Positions 6,429 to 13,660 of a stretch of 23,687 bases of DNA are shown here, one piece after another (the stretch's first letter is position 1; each line of letters starts with the position of its first letter). The stretch covers positions 1 through 23,687 of the forward strand of contig CAZCGU010000022.1 in the NCBI GenBank assembly GCA_964498525.1. Reading direction: 5' to 3'. This stretch comes from DTU098 sp964498525 (GTDB lineage: Bacteria > Bacillota > Desulfotomaculia > Desulfotomaculales > Pelotomaculaceae). The translations under genes were made by a program, and so were the position numbers. Below the pieces are notes generated by a model. That model saw only the letters and a list, made by a program, of their open reading frames with translations. It had not been told where the DNA came from and made no database searches.

Positions 6429-6788
6429 TTCGAAGGCGCACTGCAGGCCTTGATCGACTGGGAGACTGGCCGGATCACGACCGGCGCCCTGGGGCCCGAT
6501 CGTAAATATTATCCGGCTCATCCTGATTCAGGGGTAATTTTTACCGGCTATGAGATCCCTTTTTTCCACGATGCTCTTACGCTTGTCATGAAGGCTGCCC
6601 AGGAAATTCCTGAGATCAGATATATAGGCTGGGACATTGCCATTTCAGCAAATGGCCCGGTAGTCATTGAGGCAAACGGCGCGCCCGGATTCGGACATTT
6701 ACAGCATTTCAGTGCCCGCATGAACAACGGTATCGGCGTCAAAGCAATTTTCCAACAACTTGCCCTTTCTTCCCTCTCTCAACCATAA
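6429..6788 (+). pseudogene. C-terminal fragment of a sugar-transfer-associated ATP-grasp protein
   Basis: The open frame starts at the island junction and reads EGALQALIDWETGRITTGAL, later RYIGWDIAISANGPVVIEAN GAPG, ending at TAA 6786-6788. The G-W-D-I-A plus V-I-E-x-N pattern is the metal/ATP-binding C-terminus of the ATPgrasp_ST family, cytosolic enzymes found in polysaccharide or peptide-tailoring loci. About 119 codons remain of a family usually over 300 residues, and no start codon with a ribosome site precedes the conserved part. The 5' portion was displaced by insertion of the island or lies outside the window. GC content jumps at this junction, which fixes the island's right boundary. 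Confidence 0.7.
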
Positions 6789-6997
6789 CGTTCAGGATGG
6801 CAATACCGAGACCTGGAAGCGAGGGGACGTCAGGCAAGATTGAAGCGTTCAAACCAGTCCGTTGTGGATGTTGGGGTTATAAGGTTGCAGAATAGGCTAA
6901 CCAACACGCCTATCTTGCCGTGCTGTTCACTGCTTACGCCAGGGCGTACCACGCCGTGCACGGTAAGCAAAAATTTTTGACGACTGCCTGGCGCATC

Positions 6998-8623
6998 CTA
7001 GCGGCCTATTATTCTATTCAGTATCTGCCGGTACTCCTCGTCCAGGCGGCTTCTTTCCTGTTCATCCCGGCAGCCCGCTATTTTACCAGCCAATTCGGAT
7101 AGTTTGAGCCGGAGGACCATGTCCTCCATTTCTTTTTCTCCGGCCCTGGGGCTGGCATTTTCACTGTAATAGTTCTCTAAAAGTCCCTCGTAAGTTTTGA
7201 TCTTGTATTTTTCAATCAGCAGCACCCGGTCGGACACGTTGTTTAAAAACTTCCTGTCGTGGGAGATTATCAGCATCGTTCCCGCGTATTCACGCAGCAC
7301 TGACTCCAGAGCTTCCATTGAAATAATATCCAGGTAGTTGGTCGGCTCGTCCAGGATGATAAGATTGGCGCCCCCCGTCAATATTTTAGCCAGAGATAAT
7401 TTTACTTTCTCGCCGCCGCTGAGCCGCGCCACCTCTTTATAAACGTCGTCGCCTTTAAAAAGGAAGCGGGCCAGGATAGTCCTGACCAGCGACTCCGGCT
7501 GGACGCTGTCCTTCATCACACTTTGTAAAACGTTGTCCCGGTAATCAAGGTTGTCTGCCAGGTTCTGGCAAAAGTAACCGGTGATCGTGCCGGGGGCCAG
7601 CCTGATTCCCGCCGCGCCGCTGACAATCATATTGGCCAGGGTGGTTTTGCCGCTGCCATTAGCGCCCGTCAGGGCCGTCTTTCTGCCCCGGGGGATGGCG
7701 AAACAGGCCTTTTTAAAGATGGGCCTGCGGTCGAAATACAGGTCTATGTCCTCCCCTGCCGCCACGATCCTGGCCACCGGATCGCCGGCCTGGTTTATAT
7801 TAATTTTTATCCGCGGCAGCGCCCGGGGCTTTTCCTTAACCTGAAGTTTCTCCAGCCTGGTTTCGATGGCCTTGACCGTCTTGTTCAGCTTCTCCTGGAT
7901 CGCCGTCGCCCTCCTCCTGTGCAGGCGCGCTTCAGCATTACCCATTCTTCCGGGGGTTTTCCTGACCTTCTGAACATTGGCGCGCCGTTCGGCCAGCGTA
8001 TCATAAAGCCTTTTCTTCTCCCCTACGTACTGGCGGTATGCTAAGAGCTGGCGCTGGCTTGCGGCCTGCCGCTGCCGCAGGTAGTCTGAGTAGTTGCCCT
8101 GGAATACCTGCAGTCCGCCGTCCCGGATTTCGATAATCCTGGAGCACAGGCGGTCTAAAAACTCCCGGTCGTGGGAAACCAGCAGCATGGCGCCCTTGAA
8201 AACCGCCAGCTTTTCTTCCAATACCTTTATCCCGTCCAGATCCAGGTTGGCGGTGGGCTCGTCGGCAAATAGGATGCCGGCGTTTTCTTCAAAGGCAGTG
8301 GCGATCTTCAGCCGTGTCTTTTCGCCTCCGCTGGCCACGCTGCCGGGAACACCGCTGACCTTAAACTCCCGGGCCAGCTTCGGGTCCGGGTAGGTACCCG
8401 GACCGTCCTCCTGGCAAATATAGGAGAGGCCGGCCCGCAGTTCCAGGCGCCCCTCGTCAGGACTCAGACGTCCGGCAAGAAGGTCCAGCAGTGTCGTCTT
8501 ACCGGCGCCGTTAGCCCCGACTATGCCGATTCTGTCGCCATAATAGATTTTCAAATCGTCGAACTGGACGATAACCCTGTCACCATAAGATTTTTTAATA
8601 TTGCGCGCCTTCAGTATCAGCAA
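6998..8623 (-). CDS. ABC-F ATPase, antibiotic-resistance (Vga/Lsa/VmlR-like) type
   Basis: A soluble 541-residue duplicated ABC ATPase, no membrane segments. Walker A GANGAGKTT (36-44) and GANGSGKTT (320-328), signatures ASGGE and LSGGE, Walker B LFADEPTANLD (Glu122) and IILDEPTNYLD (Glu426) are complete. The inter-domain linker carries KTPGRMGNAEARLH (about 222-235), typical of Vga/Lsa/VmlR-type proteins that displace lincosamides, pleuromutilins and streptogramin A. A charged C-terminal extension (about 490-541) follows. Start: TTG 8623 is preceded by GGGGGGA and leads straight into the conserved MLILKARNIKKSYG. The frame remains open to TTG 8671, but those 16 extra residues are not family-like. 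Sequence and GC differ strongly from the msrD-like gene, so it seems resident. A housekeeping translation factor is the alternative. Confidence 0.85.
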   Translation of the reverse strand: MLILKARNIKKSYGDRVIVQFDDLKIYYGDRIGIVGANGAGKTTLLDLLAGRLSPDEGRLELRAGLSYICQEDGPGTYPDPKLAREFKVSGVPGSVASGGEKTRLKIATAFEENAGILFADEPTANLDLDGIKVLEEKLAVFKGAMLLVSHDREFLDRLCSRIIEIRDGGLQVFQGNYSDYLRQRQAASQRQLLAYRQYVGEKKRLYDTLAERRANVQKVRKTPGRMGNAEARLHRRRATAIQEKLNKTVKAIETRLEKLQVKEKPRALPRIKININQAGDPVARIVAAGEDIDLYFDRRPIFKKACFAIPRGRKTALTGANGSGKTTLANMIVSGAAGIRLAPGTITGYFCQNLADNLDYRDNVLQSVMKDSVQPESLVRTILARFLFKGDDVYKEVARLSGGEKVKLSLAKILTGGANLIILDEPTNYLDIISMEALESVLREYAGTMLIISHDRKFLNNVSDRVLLIEKYKIKTYEGLLENYYSENASPRAGEKEMEDMVLRLKLSELAGKIAGCRDEQERSRLDEEYRQILNRIIGR

Positions 8624-8927
8624 AAAAATCCCCCCGCACATATAAATACTCGGGAGGATTATCCTCGTCAAAACCAGCTAAAAAGGTATAAAAACCTGAT
8701 TAAAAGGAAAAAGGCAAAATAAGGCTAAATAATGCTAAATTATGGATCTCGTAAAAAGGCGAGGATAATCCAATCCCGGAACAGAACTGCCCCCGGCAAT
8801 TCTTATAAAAATTTGTTTGTTCCAGAACTAGCTGTTCCTCATTCCTCACTACCCGTTCCTTTCTGCAAGTGTACAAGAATATATTATCAGAACTACCCCG
8901 GATATTCAACTCAACCCTGTTGGTATA
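8624..8927. other. Intergenic region between sufD and the ABC-F gene
   Basis: About 300 AT-rich bases with no supported gene; both neighbours read leftwards, so this is the ABC-F leader region. It holds a small palindrome, GAGGAT next to ATCCTC, at about 8654-8666 inside the possible upstream TTG-extended frame. A repeat of GCTAAAT-type words lies near 8720-8745. No clear leader peptide, promoter or T-tailed terminator was found. Confidence 0.4.
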
Positions 8928-9848
8928 CTACCGCAAAAAGCCCTCTAAAATGGTATCTTCGGCTTCTTTTTCCGACAGCCCCAGGGTCATCAGTTTGATC
9001 ATCTGTTCACCGGCGATTTTACCAATGGCAGCTTCGTGCACCAGCTCCGCTTCGGCATGCTGGGCGGATATTTCCGGAATGGAGCGCACTTTGGCCCCAT
9101 GCATGATAATGGCGTCGCACTCCACATGACCCCGGCAGCGGTTCAGCCCGATCACGCGCGGGTAATAAATCTGCCGGGAATTGTCCCGGGCCACCGAGCG
9201 TGAGATAATCTGCGTGGAAGCGTCCTGGCCCGCCAGCTCTACGATTATTCTTGATTCGGCAAATTGCTCCCCATCGGTAAGCATCCGCTCGGTTACATAC
9301 AGATGCCCGTGGTCGAGGACTCGCGCTTCCGTCTCCCGCAGGGTGCTGTCCACGCCGCTGATCTGCACCAGTTCCATTTCCGCGTAACCGTCTTCTTCCA
9401 CGACAACTATCGTCTTCGGGTTAAGAATATTTTTCCCGCTGCCTTTGCCCTCGCCGTAGTGTTTTTCCACATACCGCATCCTGGCGCCCCGGCGGATGAT
9501 AAAGTTGTGCACGCCATCGTGCTGGGAATCTTTGTCACCCGGGTTGTGGATGCCGCAGCCGGCAATGACCGTGACGTCCGCGCCCGCGCCAATGTCAAAA
9601 GTATTATATACGCGGTCGTGCATCCCGCCGGCGGTAAGGATCACCGGGATGTGTATGGTTTCTTCCCTGGCGCCTGGTTTGACAACCACATCAATGCCGG
9701 GTTTGTCACCCTTTGTCCTGATTTCAACATTGGCCGTAATGCTGCGGTCGACCCCTACGCCGTTTCTACGGATATTATAAGCTCCCGGCGGCGTGCCGTG
9801 CATGTCCGCGATGATATCCAGCATGTGTTTATCTATATCACTAAGCAT
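8928..9848 (-). CDS. sufD: SufB/SufD-family scaffold protein (SmsB-like)
   Basis: A 306-residue cytosolic beta-helix protein of the SufB/SufD family, the scaffold that pairs with SufC to build Fe-S clusters. It is much shorter than SufB (about 470 residues), fitting the single-scaffold minimal systems of anaerobes. The diagnostic C-terminus is present: HVECDAIIMHGAKVRSIPEI, then ELVHEAAIGKIAGEQMIKLM, with Cys and His-Glu at positions equivalent to SufB functional residues. Start: ATG 9848 lies two bases after the sufC stop with AAAGGGTG upstream. An upstream in-frame ATG at 9890 would overlap sufC by 40 bases and adds non-family residues. It is co-transcribed and probably coupled with sufC. 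No sufS, sufU or second scaffold is seen nearby. Confidence 0.88.
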   Translation of the reverse strand: MLSDIDKHMLDIIADMHGTPPGAYNIRRNGVGVDRSITANVEIRTKGDKPGIDVVVKPGAREETIHIPVILTAGGMHDRVYNTFDIGAGADVTVIAGCGIHNPGDKDSQHDGVHNFIIRRGARMRYVEKHYGEGKGSGKNILNPKTIVVVEEDGYAEMELVQISGVDSTLRETEARVLDHGHLYVTERMLTDGEQFAESRIIVELAGQDASTQIISRSVARDNSRQIYYPRVIGLNRCRGHVECDAIIMHGAKVRSIPEISAQHAEAELVHEAAIGKIAGEQMIKLMTLGLSEKEAEDTILEGFLR

Positions 9849-9850
9849 CT

Positions 9851-10582
9851 TTACATCACCCTTTCGTTGCAGTCCGCACGGCATGTACATGTATAATCCT
9901 GCATGATCAGCGGCCAGATTTCTTCTTTTTTGCCCTTCTGCTTGACGTTGCCGTCGGCGACCAGGATGATCTCGTCCGCCAGCTGGATAATCCTTTCCTG
10001 GTGGGATATCAGAATAATTGTTGTATCATAATCCTGGTGCAGGTTGTTGAAAGTCTCAATCAGCCTGCTGAAGCTCCACAGGTCGATTCCAGCCTCCGGC
10101 TCGTCGTAGATAGCAACCTTCAGGTTCCTGGCCAGCAGCGTGGCAATCTCGATCCTTTTTAGTTCCCCCCCGGACAGGCTGCTGTCGATTTCTCGGTTGA
10201 TATAGTCCTGGGGACAAAGCCCTACGTTGAAAAGGTAATTGCAGTCTGTGCAGGTCCTTTTTTTGCCGCAGGCGATCTCCATCATTTTGCCGACCGTTAA
10301 GCCTTTGAAGCGGGGCGGCTGCTGAAAGGAGTAGCCGATTCCCAGGCGGGCCCGCTCAGTTATGTCCAGTGACGTGATATCCTGTCCGTTTAACAGGATT
10401 TTACCGGCGGAAACCGGGTAAATACCCATGATTGCTTTGGCCAGAGTGGACTTGCCGCCGCCGTTGGGCCCGGTGAAAACGTATAGAAGGTGGTCTTCCA
10501 GCTTTAAATTGATATCCCGCAGGATTTCAACCGGCCCGTTTTTTCCTTCCAGGGTCACGGAAAGCTCTATGATTTCCAACAT
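9851..10582 (-). CDS. sufC: SufC-family ATPase (SmsC-like) with a cysteine-rich insert
   Basis: A 243-residue cytosolic ABC ATPase that powers Fe-S assembly on the SufB/D scaffold. Walker A GPNGGGKST, Q-loop YSFQQPPRFKGLTV, signature LSGGELKR and Walker B AIYDEPEAGIDLWS are typical of SufC. Start: ATG 10582 with GAGGTGA just upstream; the in-frame ATGs at 10591 and 10588 lie within or before that site. Two features are unusual. Four cysteines (105, 111, 114, 123; CGKKRTCTDC...GLC) sit between the Q-loop and the signature. A C-terminal CTCRADC (232-238) adds three more. Such clusters could bind zinc or an Fe-S cluster, or serve in sulfur or iron transfer; that is inference. First gene of a two-gene operon with sufD. 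Confidence 0.9.
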   Translation of the reverse strand: MLEIIELSVTLEGKNGPVEILRDINLKLEDHLLYVFTGPNGGGKSTLAKAIMGIYPVSAGKILLNGQDITSLDITERARLGIGYSFQQPPRFKGLTVGKMMEIACGKKRTCTDCNYLFNVGLCPQDYINREIDSSLSGGELKRIEIATLLARNLKVAIYDEPEAGIDLWSFSRLIETFNNLHQDYDTTIILISHQERIIQLADEIILVADGNVKQKGKKEEIWPLIMQDYTCTCRADCNERVM

Positions 10583-10647
10583 GCACATCACCTCAATACT
10601 ATTTTACAAATATCCTGGCTTCAATGCTAATACAAAATATTTTCCAA

Positions 10648-10666
10648 ACTATTAAGATACTATTAA
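10648..10666. repeat. Tandem 8-bp repeat upstream of sufC
   Basis: ACTATTAA occurs at 10648-10655 and again at 10659-10666, an 11-base period (one helical turn), about 66 bases upstream of the sufC start. The spacing suits two protomers of a DNA-binding protein on one face. Regulator unknown. Confidence 0.4.
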
Positions 10667-10683
10667 TATTTGCTTATTCTTAA

Positions 10684-10870
10684 AGAGGGACAGGGGGACA
10701 GGTCAGTTGTCCCACGGGCGTTGCGGGATAAAGGTGAGTGGGGCAAAGGGAACAGGGGATAAAAGGTGCGGGGGACAAGTTAAAAGCGCCGGTATGAGCG
10801 CCGCCGTACCCGCAGCTGACCCAGATTCAGGGGAAAGGTGCATAATCCTGTACGCCGGGATCTGTACAGG
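10684..10870. other. G-rich intergenic block with small hairpins
   Basis: The block opens with purine-rich words such as GAGGGACAGGGGGACAGG. It contains a hairpin GGGACA (10695-10700)/TGTCCC (10708-10713) and another, CCTGTAC (10847-10853)/GTACAGG (10864-10870). No gene is supported. GGGACAGG-type blocks resemble dispersed intergenic repeats of Peptococcaceae genomes (from memory). It lies between the divergent sufC and aspA units. A TCAC-N4-GTGA inverted pair at 10955-10966 lies just upstream of the aspA promoter. Confidence 0.4.
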
Positions 10871-10986
10871 GTATGTCGGGTCGGATAACTGGTAACCCTG
10901 CCGTGAGACTTGTCCTGGTTGCATACAAATGATGGAGTTTTGCCAGGAAAAATTTCACTCATGTGACAAAAATGCTGTGTTGAGTA

Positions 10987-11027
10987 TTGATATTTAGCCA
11001 ATGTCCGTTATAATAATTAATTATTAT
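10987..11027 (+). promoter_or_regulatory. aspA promoter with overlapping 18-bp palindrome
   Basis: TTGATA (10987-10992), 16-base spacer, perfect TATAAT (11009-11014). A perfect AT-only palindrome, ATAATAATTAATTATTAT (11010-11027), begins inside the -10 box and covers the expected start of transcription, a position suited to repression. It sits 50-90 bases before the aspA ATG and argues against the longer reading frame that opens at 11001. Confidence 0.65.
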
Positions 11028-11075
11028 GTCCTATTATTTTGCCGCATACCCTTAAGCATGAAGGAGAGGTTTTCA

Positions 11076-12527
11076 ATGAAAAATCAAAAGACGGAACGGA
11101 TGAACGGGTACAGGATAGAACATGATTTTATTGGGGAAATGGAAGTCCCCGCCGGCGCCTACTATGGTATTCAAACTGCCAGGGCGTTGGAAAATTTCCC
11201 GATAACCGGAAGTCAATTGGACCGGGAGTTGATCAGGGCTATGGGAATCGTGAAGAAGGCATCTGCCCTGGCCAATATGGAGGCCGGCCTTTTGGATGAA
11301 CGGCGTGGGCGGGCCATCGCCGGCGCTTCCCAGGAAGTGATGGACGGGAAGTTTAACGGCCAGTTTGTGGTGGATCCTATTCAGGGCGGCGCCGGGACCT
11401 CGATCAACATGAATGCCAACGAAGTCATTGCCAACAGGGCGATCGAAATACTCGGCGGGCAGCTGGGCGACTATAGCGTTGTTTCTGCCAACAACCATGT
11501 AAATATGTCCCAGTCCACCAATGATGCTTTCCCCACGGCCCTGCGCATAGCCCTGCTGAACAAGGCCAGGGGCTTGCTGCAGGCGACGGGGGAAGTGGAA
11601 AAAGAACTGAGGCATAAATCCCTTGAGTTTGATGATATCCTTAAAATAGGGCGCTCTCATCTGCAGGATGCCGTGCCTGTGCGGATGGGTCAGGAGTTCG
11701 GGGCCTACGCCGATGTGGTGGCCCGTTCCATACAGCGATTGAAGCTGGCCTGTGAGGGACTACTAACTATTAACATGGGGGCCACTGCCATCGGCACCTC
11801 TCTCAATGCCGATCTTGACTATGTTGAAAGGATAATTGAGAAGCTGCAGAAAATCACCGGAATGGACCTGCGTCTGGCAGACAACCTGGTAGACGCTACC
11901 CAAAATACCGATGCCTTTGTCGAGCTTTCCTCTTCCATGAAAAATCTGGCCACGGTGCTGTCCAAGATTGCCAACGACTTGCGTCTTCTGGCATCGGGAC
12001 CTTACTGCGGGCTGAAGGAGATAAACCTTCCCCAGATGCAGCCGGGCTCATCCATCATGCCCGGTAAGGTAAATCCGGTTATTCCGGAAGTAGTCAACCA
12101 GGTAGCCTTCCAGGTTACTGGCAATGATTTGGTGGTAACCCTGGCATCGGGAGCCGGCCAGTTTGAGCTTAACGTTATGGAACCGGTGATGGCTTTTAAT
12201 CTGTTGCAGTCCATCAACATCCTGACCAATGTGCAGTATGTTTTTGCCGGCCGTTGTATCCGTGGGATTACAGCCAACCGGGAACGCTGCCAGGAGATGG
12301 TGGAAAGCAGCGTCTGCATCGTGACTGCCCTGAGTCCGCACCTGGGATACGAGATGTCCAGCTCTATTGCTAAAAGAGCGATGCAACAAGGACGCAAGGT
12401 CCGTGACATTGTCCTGGAAAGGGGACTGATGTCCGAAGAAGAGCTGGATAAGGTGCTGGATGTCTATGGAATGACCAGGATGGGTATCTCCGGCAAGGAA
12501 TTCCTGGCAAAGTGCAGCCGTACATAA
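11076..12527 (+). CDS. aspA: Aspartate ammonia-lyase (aspartase)
   Basis: Converts L-aspartate reversibly to fumarate and ammonia; cytosolic homotetramer of the fumarase/aspartase superfamily. 483 residues, the usual family length. Conserved blocks in order: GAYYGIQTARALENFPITG (about 27-45, the aspartase version), HVNMSQSTNDAFPTA (about 141-155), GRSHLQDAVPV (about 191), and the catalytic flexible loop GSSIMPGKVNP (about 322-332) with its Ser. Start: ATG 11076, AAGGAGAGG eight bases upstream; the frame is open to 11001, but that part lies in the promoter. The YGIQT...ENFPITG block favours aspartase over fumarase. Monocistronic: own promoter upstream and a long spacer downstream. Supplies fumarate for respiration or nitrogen from aspartate in an anaerobe. 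Confidence 0.93.
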   Translation: MKNQKTERMNGYRIEHDFIGEMEVPAGAYYGIQTARALENFPITGSQLDRELIRAMGIVKKASALANMEAGLLDERRGRAIAGASQEVMDGKFNGQFVVDPIQGGAGTSINMNANEVIANRAIEILGGQLGDYSVVSANNHVNMSQSTNDAFPTALRIALLNKARGLLQATGEVEKELRHKSLEFDDILKIGRSHLQDAVPVRMGQEFGAYADVVARSIQRLKLACEGLLTINMGATAIGTSLNADLDYVERIIEKLQKITGMDLRLADNLVDATQNTDAFVELSSSMKNLATVLSKIANDLRLLASGPYCGLKEINLPQMQPGSSIMPGKVNPVIPEVVNQVAFQVTGNDLVVTLASGAGQFELNVMEPVMAFNLLQSINILTNVQYVFAGRCIRGITANRERCQEMVESSVCIVTALSPHLGYEMSSSIAKRAMQQGRKVRDIVLERGLMSEEELDKVLDVYGMTRMGISGKEFLAKCSRT

Positions 12528-12824
12528 TTTGCCAATACTTTAGCTTGCGGTCGACACCGGAAAGCAACAAGATCATCCCCTTGCCCTTGCCTGTACCGGG
12601 TACCCACCCGGAAGCCGGCCAGAAATGACGAACAACACCTGGGCGGAACCGGCCCGGGGAAAAGGGTGCTCCGACTGTACCGCCGCGGGAAGCGCCCGGG
12701 CACTAGACGTGTTCAGCCATGAAGGGAGGTCGGCGGAAGGAGCCTGTGAAAATTACCCGCCACCCGGCTTATCGTGTTGGGATGCCAGGGGAAATGGAGC
12801 GTTCGTCAAACCAGATATTTACAT
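12528..12824. other. GC-rich spacer after aspA with possible RNA structure
   Basis: About 300 bases without a supported gene; short open frames have no ribosome sites or family-like sequence. A long-range pairing is visible: GCTCC (12668-12672) with GGAGC (12739-12743) and CCGCCG (12680-12685) with CGGCGG (12731-12736), enclosing a GC-rich core. No known riboswitch or small-RNA signature was recognised. Confidence 0.35.
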
Positions 12825-12862
12825 GGGAAGGCTGCCGTTAATTAATTAACGGCAGCCTTCCC
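12825..12862. terminator. 38-bp perfect palindrome (terminator-like) before the hydrolase gene
   Basis: The 19-base half GGGAAGGCTGCCGTTAATT is followed directly by its exact reverse complement, giving an 18-19 bp stem with almost no loop. It lacks a proper T-run (CTTTCCCC follows), so it could be a bidirectional terminator relying on stem strength, or a protein-binding palindrome. It lies over 110 bases before the next ATG. Confidence 0.55.
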
Positions 12863-12905
12863 CTTTCCCCGCCGTAATCGTATTTGCGTGTTTAATAATA
12901 GCATT

Positions 12906-12934
12906 GATTAAATAAAGTTGATTTTTATGTTAAA
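12906..12934 (+). promoter_or_regulatory. Possible promoter of the isochorismatase-family gene
   Basis: TTGATT followed after about 16 bases by TATGTT in a very AT-rich stretch between the 38-bp palindrome and the gene. A later TATATT near 12951 is an alternative -10. Assignment is weak because the whole stretch is AT-rich. Confidence 0.3.
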
Positions 12935-12973
12935 ATTAAACAAAATACTGTTATATTACTGGGGGTATTTTTA

Positions 12974-13573
12974 ATGGGGAAAATGGCTCTGCTCATTATT
13001 GATATGCAGAATGACTTTTGCCTGCCGGGTGCGCCCTTTGAGGTCAAAGGGGCTTTGCCGGTGGCGCAGCAGATTAAAAAAGCCCTGGATGCCGGCAGAA
13101 GCCGCGGTTTACCCGTTGTACACGTCATCCGTCACTACCGGGCGGATGGCATTGATGTGGAAGCCACCAGATATAAGGCTTTCATTGAAAAAGGCGGAGC
13201 ATTCATAGAGGGAACCAGGGGAGCAGAAATCATTAACGAATTAAAACCGGTAAAAGGGGAGTATACCATCGTGAAACAGCGTTGGAGCGCTTTTTTTCAG
13301 ACGGAACTGGATATTCTGCTGCGCAGACTAAACGTCAACCAAATTGTAGTGACAGGGGTTCAAACCCCGAACTGCATCCGGGGAACCGTGTGGGATGCCA
13401 ACTCACTTGATTACGAGGTAATCGTGCTGACGGACGGGACAGGGGCAACGAGCCCGGAAGTACATCAGGCCAACCTTTTTGATATGCAAAACATCGGTAT
13501 TCAACTGATGACAACCGGCGAATTTACCGCTTATCTTCACGGGGATTCACCACTTCCCAACCCCCTTTTTTAA
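12974..13573 (+). CDS. Isochorismatase-family cysteine hydrolase
   Basis: A 199-residue cytosolic alpha/beta hydrolase of the isochorismatase/nicotinamidase superfamily. The catalytic triad is visible: Asp10 in ALLIIDMQNDF, Lys101 in YTIVKQRWSAF and Cys134 in TGVQTPNCIRGTVWDA. The nicotinamidase metal-binding pattern is not evident, so the substrate (an amide, isochorismate-like ester or ureido compound) cannot be assigned. Start: ATG 12974 with GGGGGT seven bases upstream; an in-frame ATG three codons later is possible. Stands alone between a palindromic terminator and a short gap to the next gene, which has its own ribosome site. Confidence 0.88.
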   Translation: MGKMALLIIDMQNDFCLPGAPFEVKGALPVAQQIKKALDAGRSRGLPVVHVIRHYRADGIDVEATRYKAFIEKGGAFIEGTRGAEIINELKPVKGEYTIVKQRWSAFFQTELDILLRRLNVNQIVVTGVQTPNCIRGTVWDANSLDYEVIVLTDGTGATSPEVHQANLFDMQNIGIQLMTTGEFTAYLHGDSPLPNPLF

Positions 13574-13660
13574 CTGCCAGGAGTTTCCATTAAACCGCTT
13601 TCCCGTTAACACCCTTTTATTCTATATCATATGATAAAGCAAAAACATTGGGGGAGCGGT

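Noticed and set aside
6034..6453. 139-codon plus-strand frame taken as one gene
   Set aside because: A chimera of antisense recombinase, ISAs1 and rhuM fragments; split into its parts instead.
6789..6997. Spacer after the ATP-grasp fragment suspected of being an intron or IS end
   Set aside because: No group II intron domain V, terminal repeat or transposase pattern could be recognised; nothing supported.
9264..9896. 210-codon plus-strand open frame opposite sufD/sufC
   Set aside because: Shadow of strongly conserved sufD and sufC coding on the minus strand; no ribosome site, not family-like.
11073..11660. 195-codon minus-strand frame opposite aspA
   Set aside because: Antisense of conserved aspartase blocks, no ribosome site.
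12625..12849. 74-codon plus-strand frame in the aspA-hydrolase spacer
   Set aside because: No ribosome site, composition-driven frame that runs into the 38-bp palindrome; no protein-like conservation signs.
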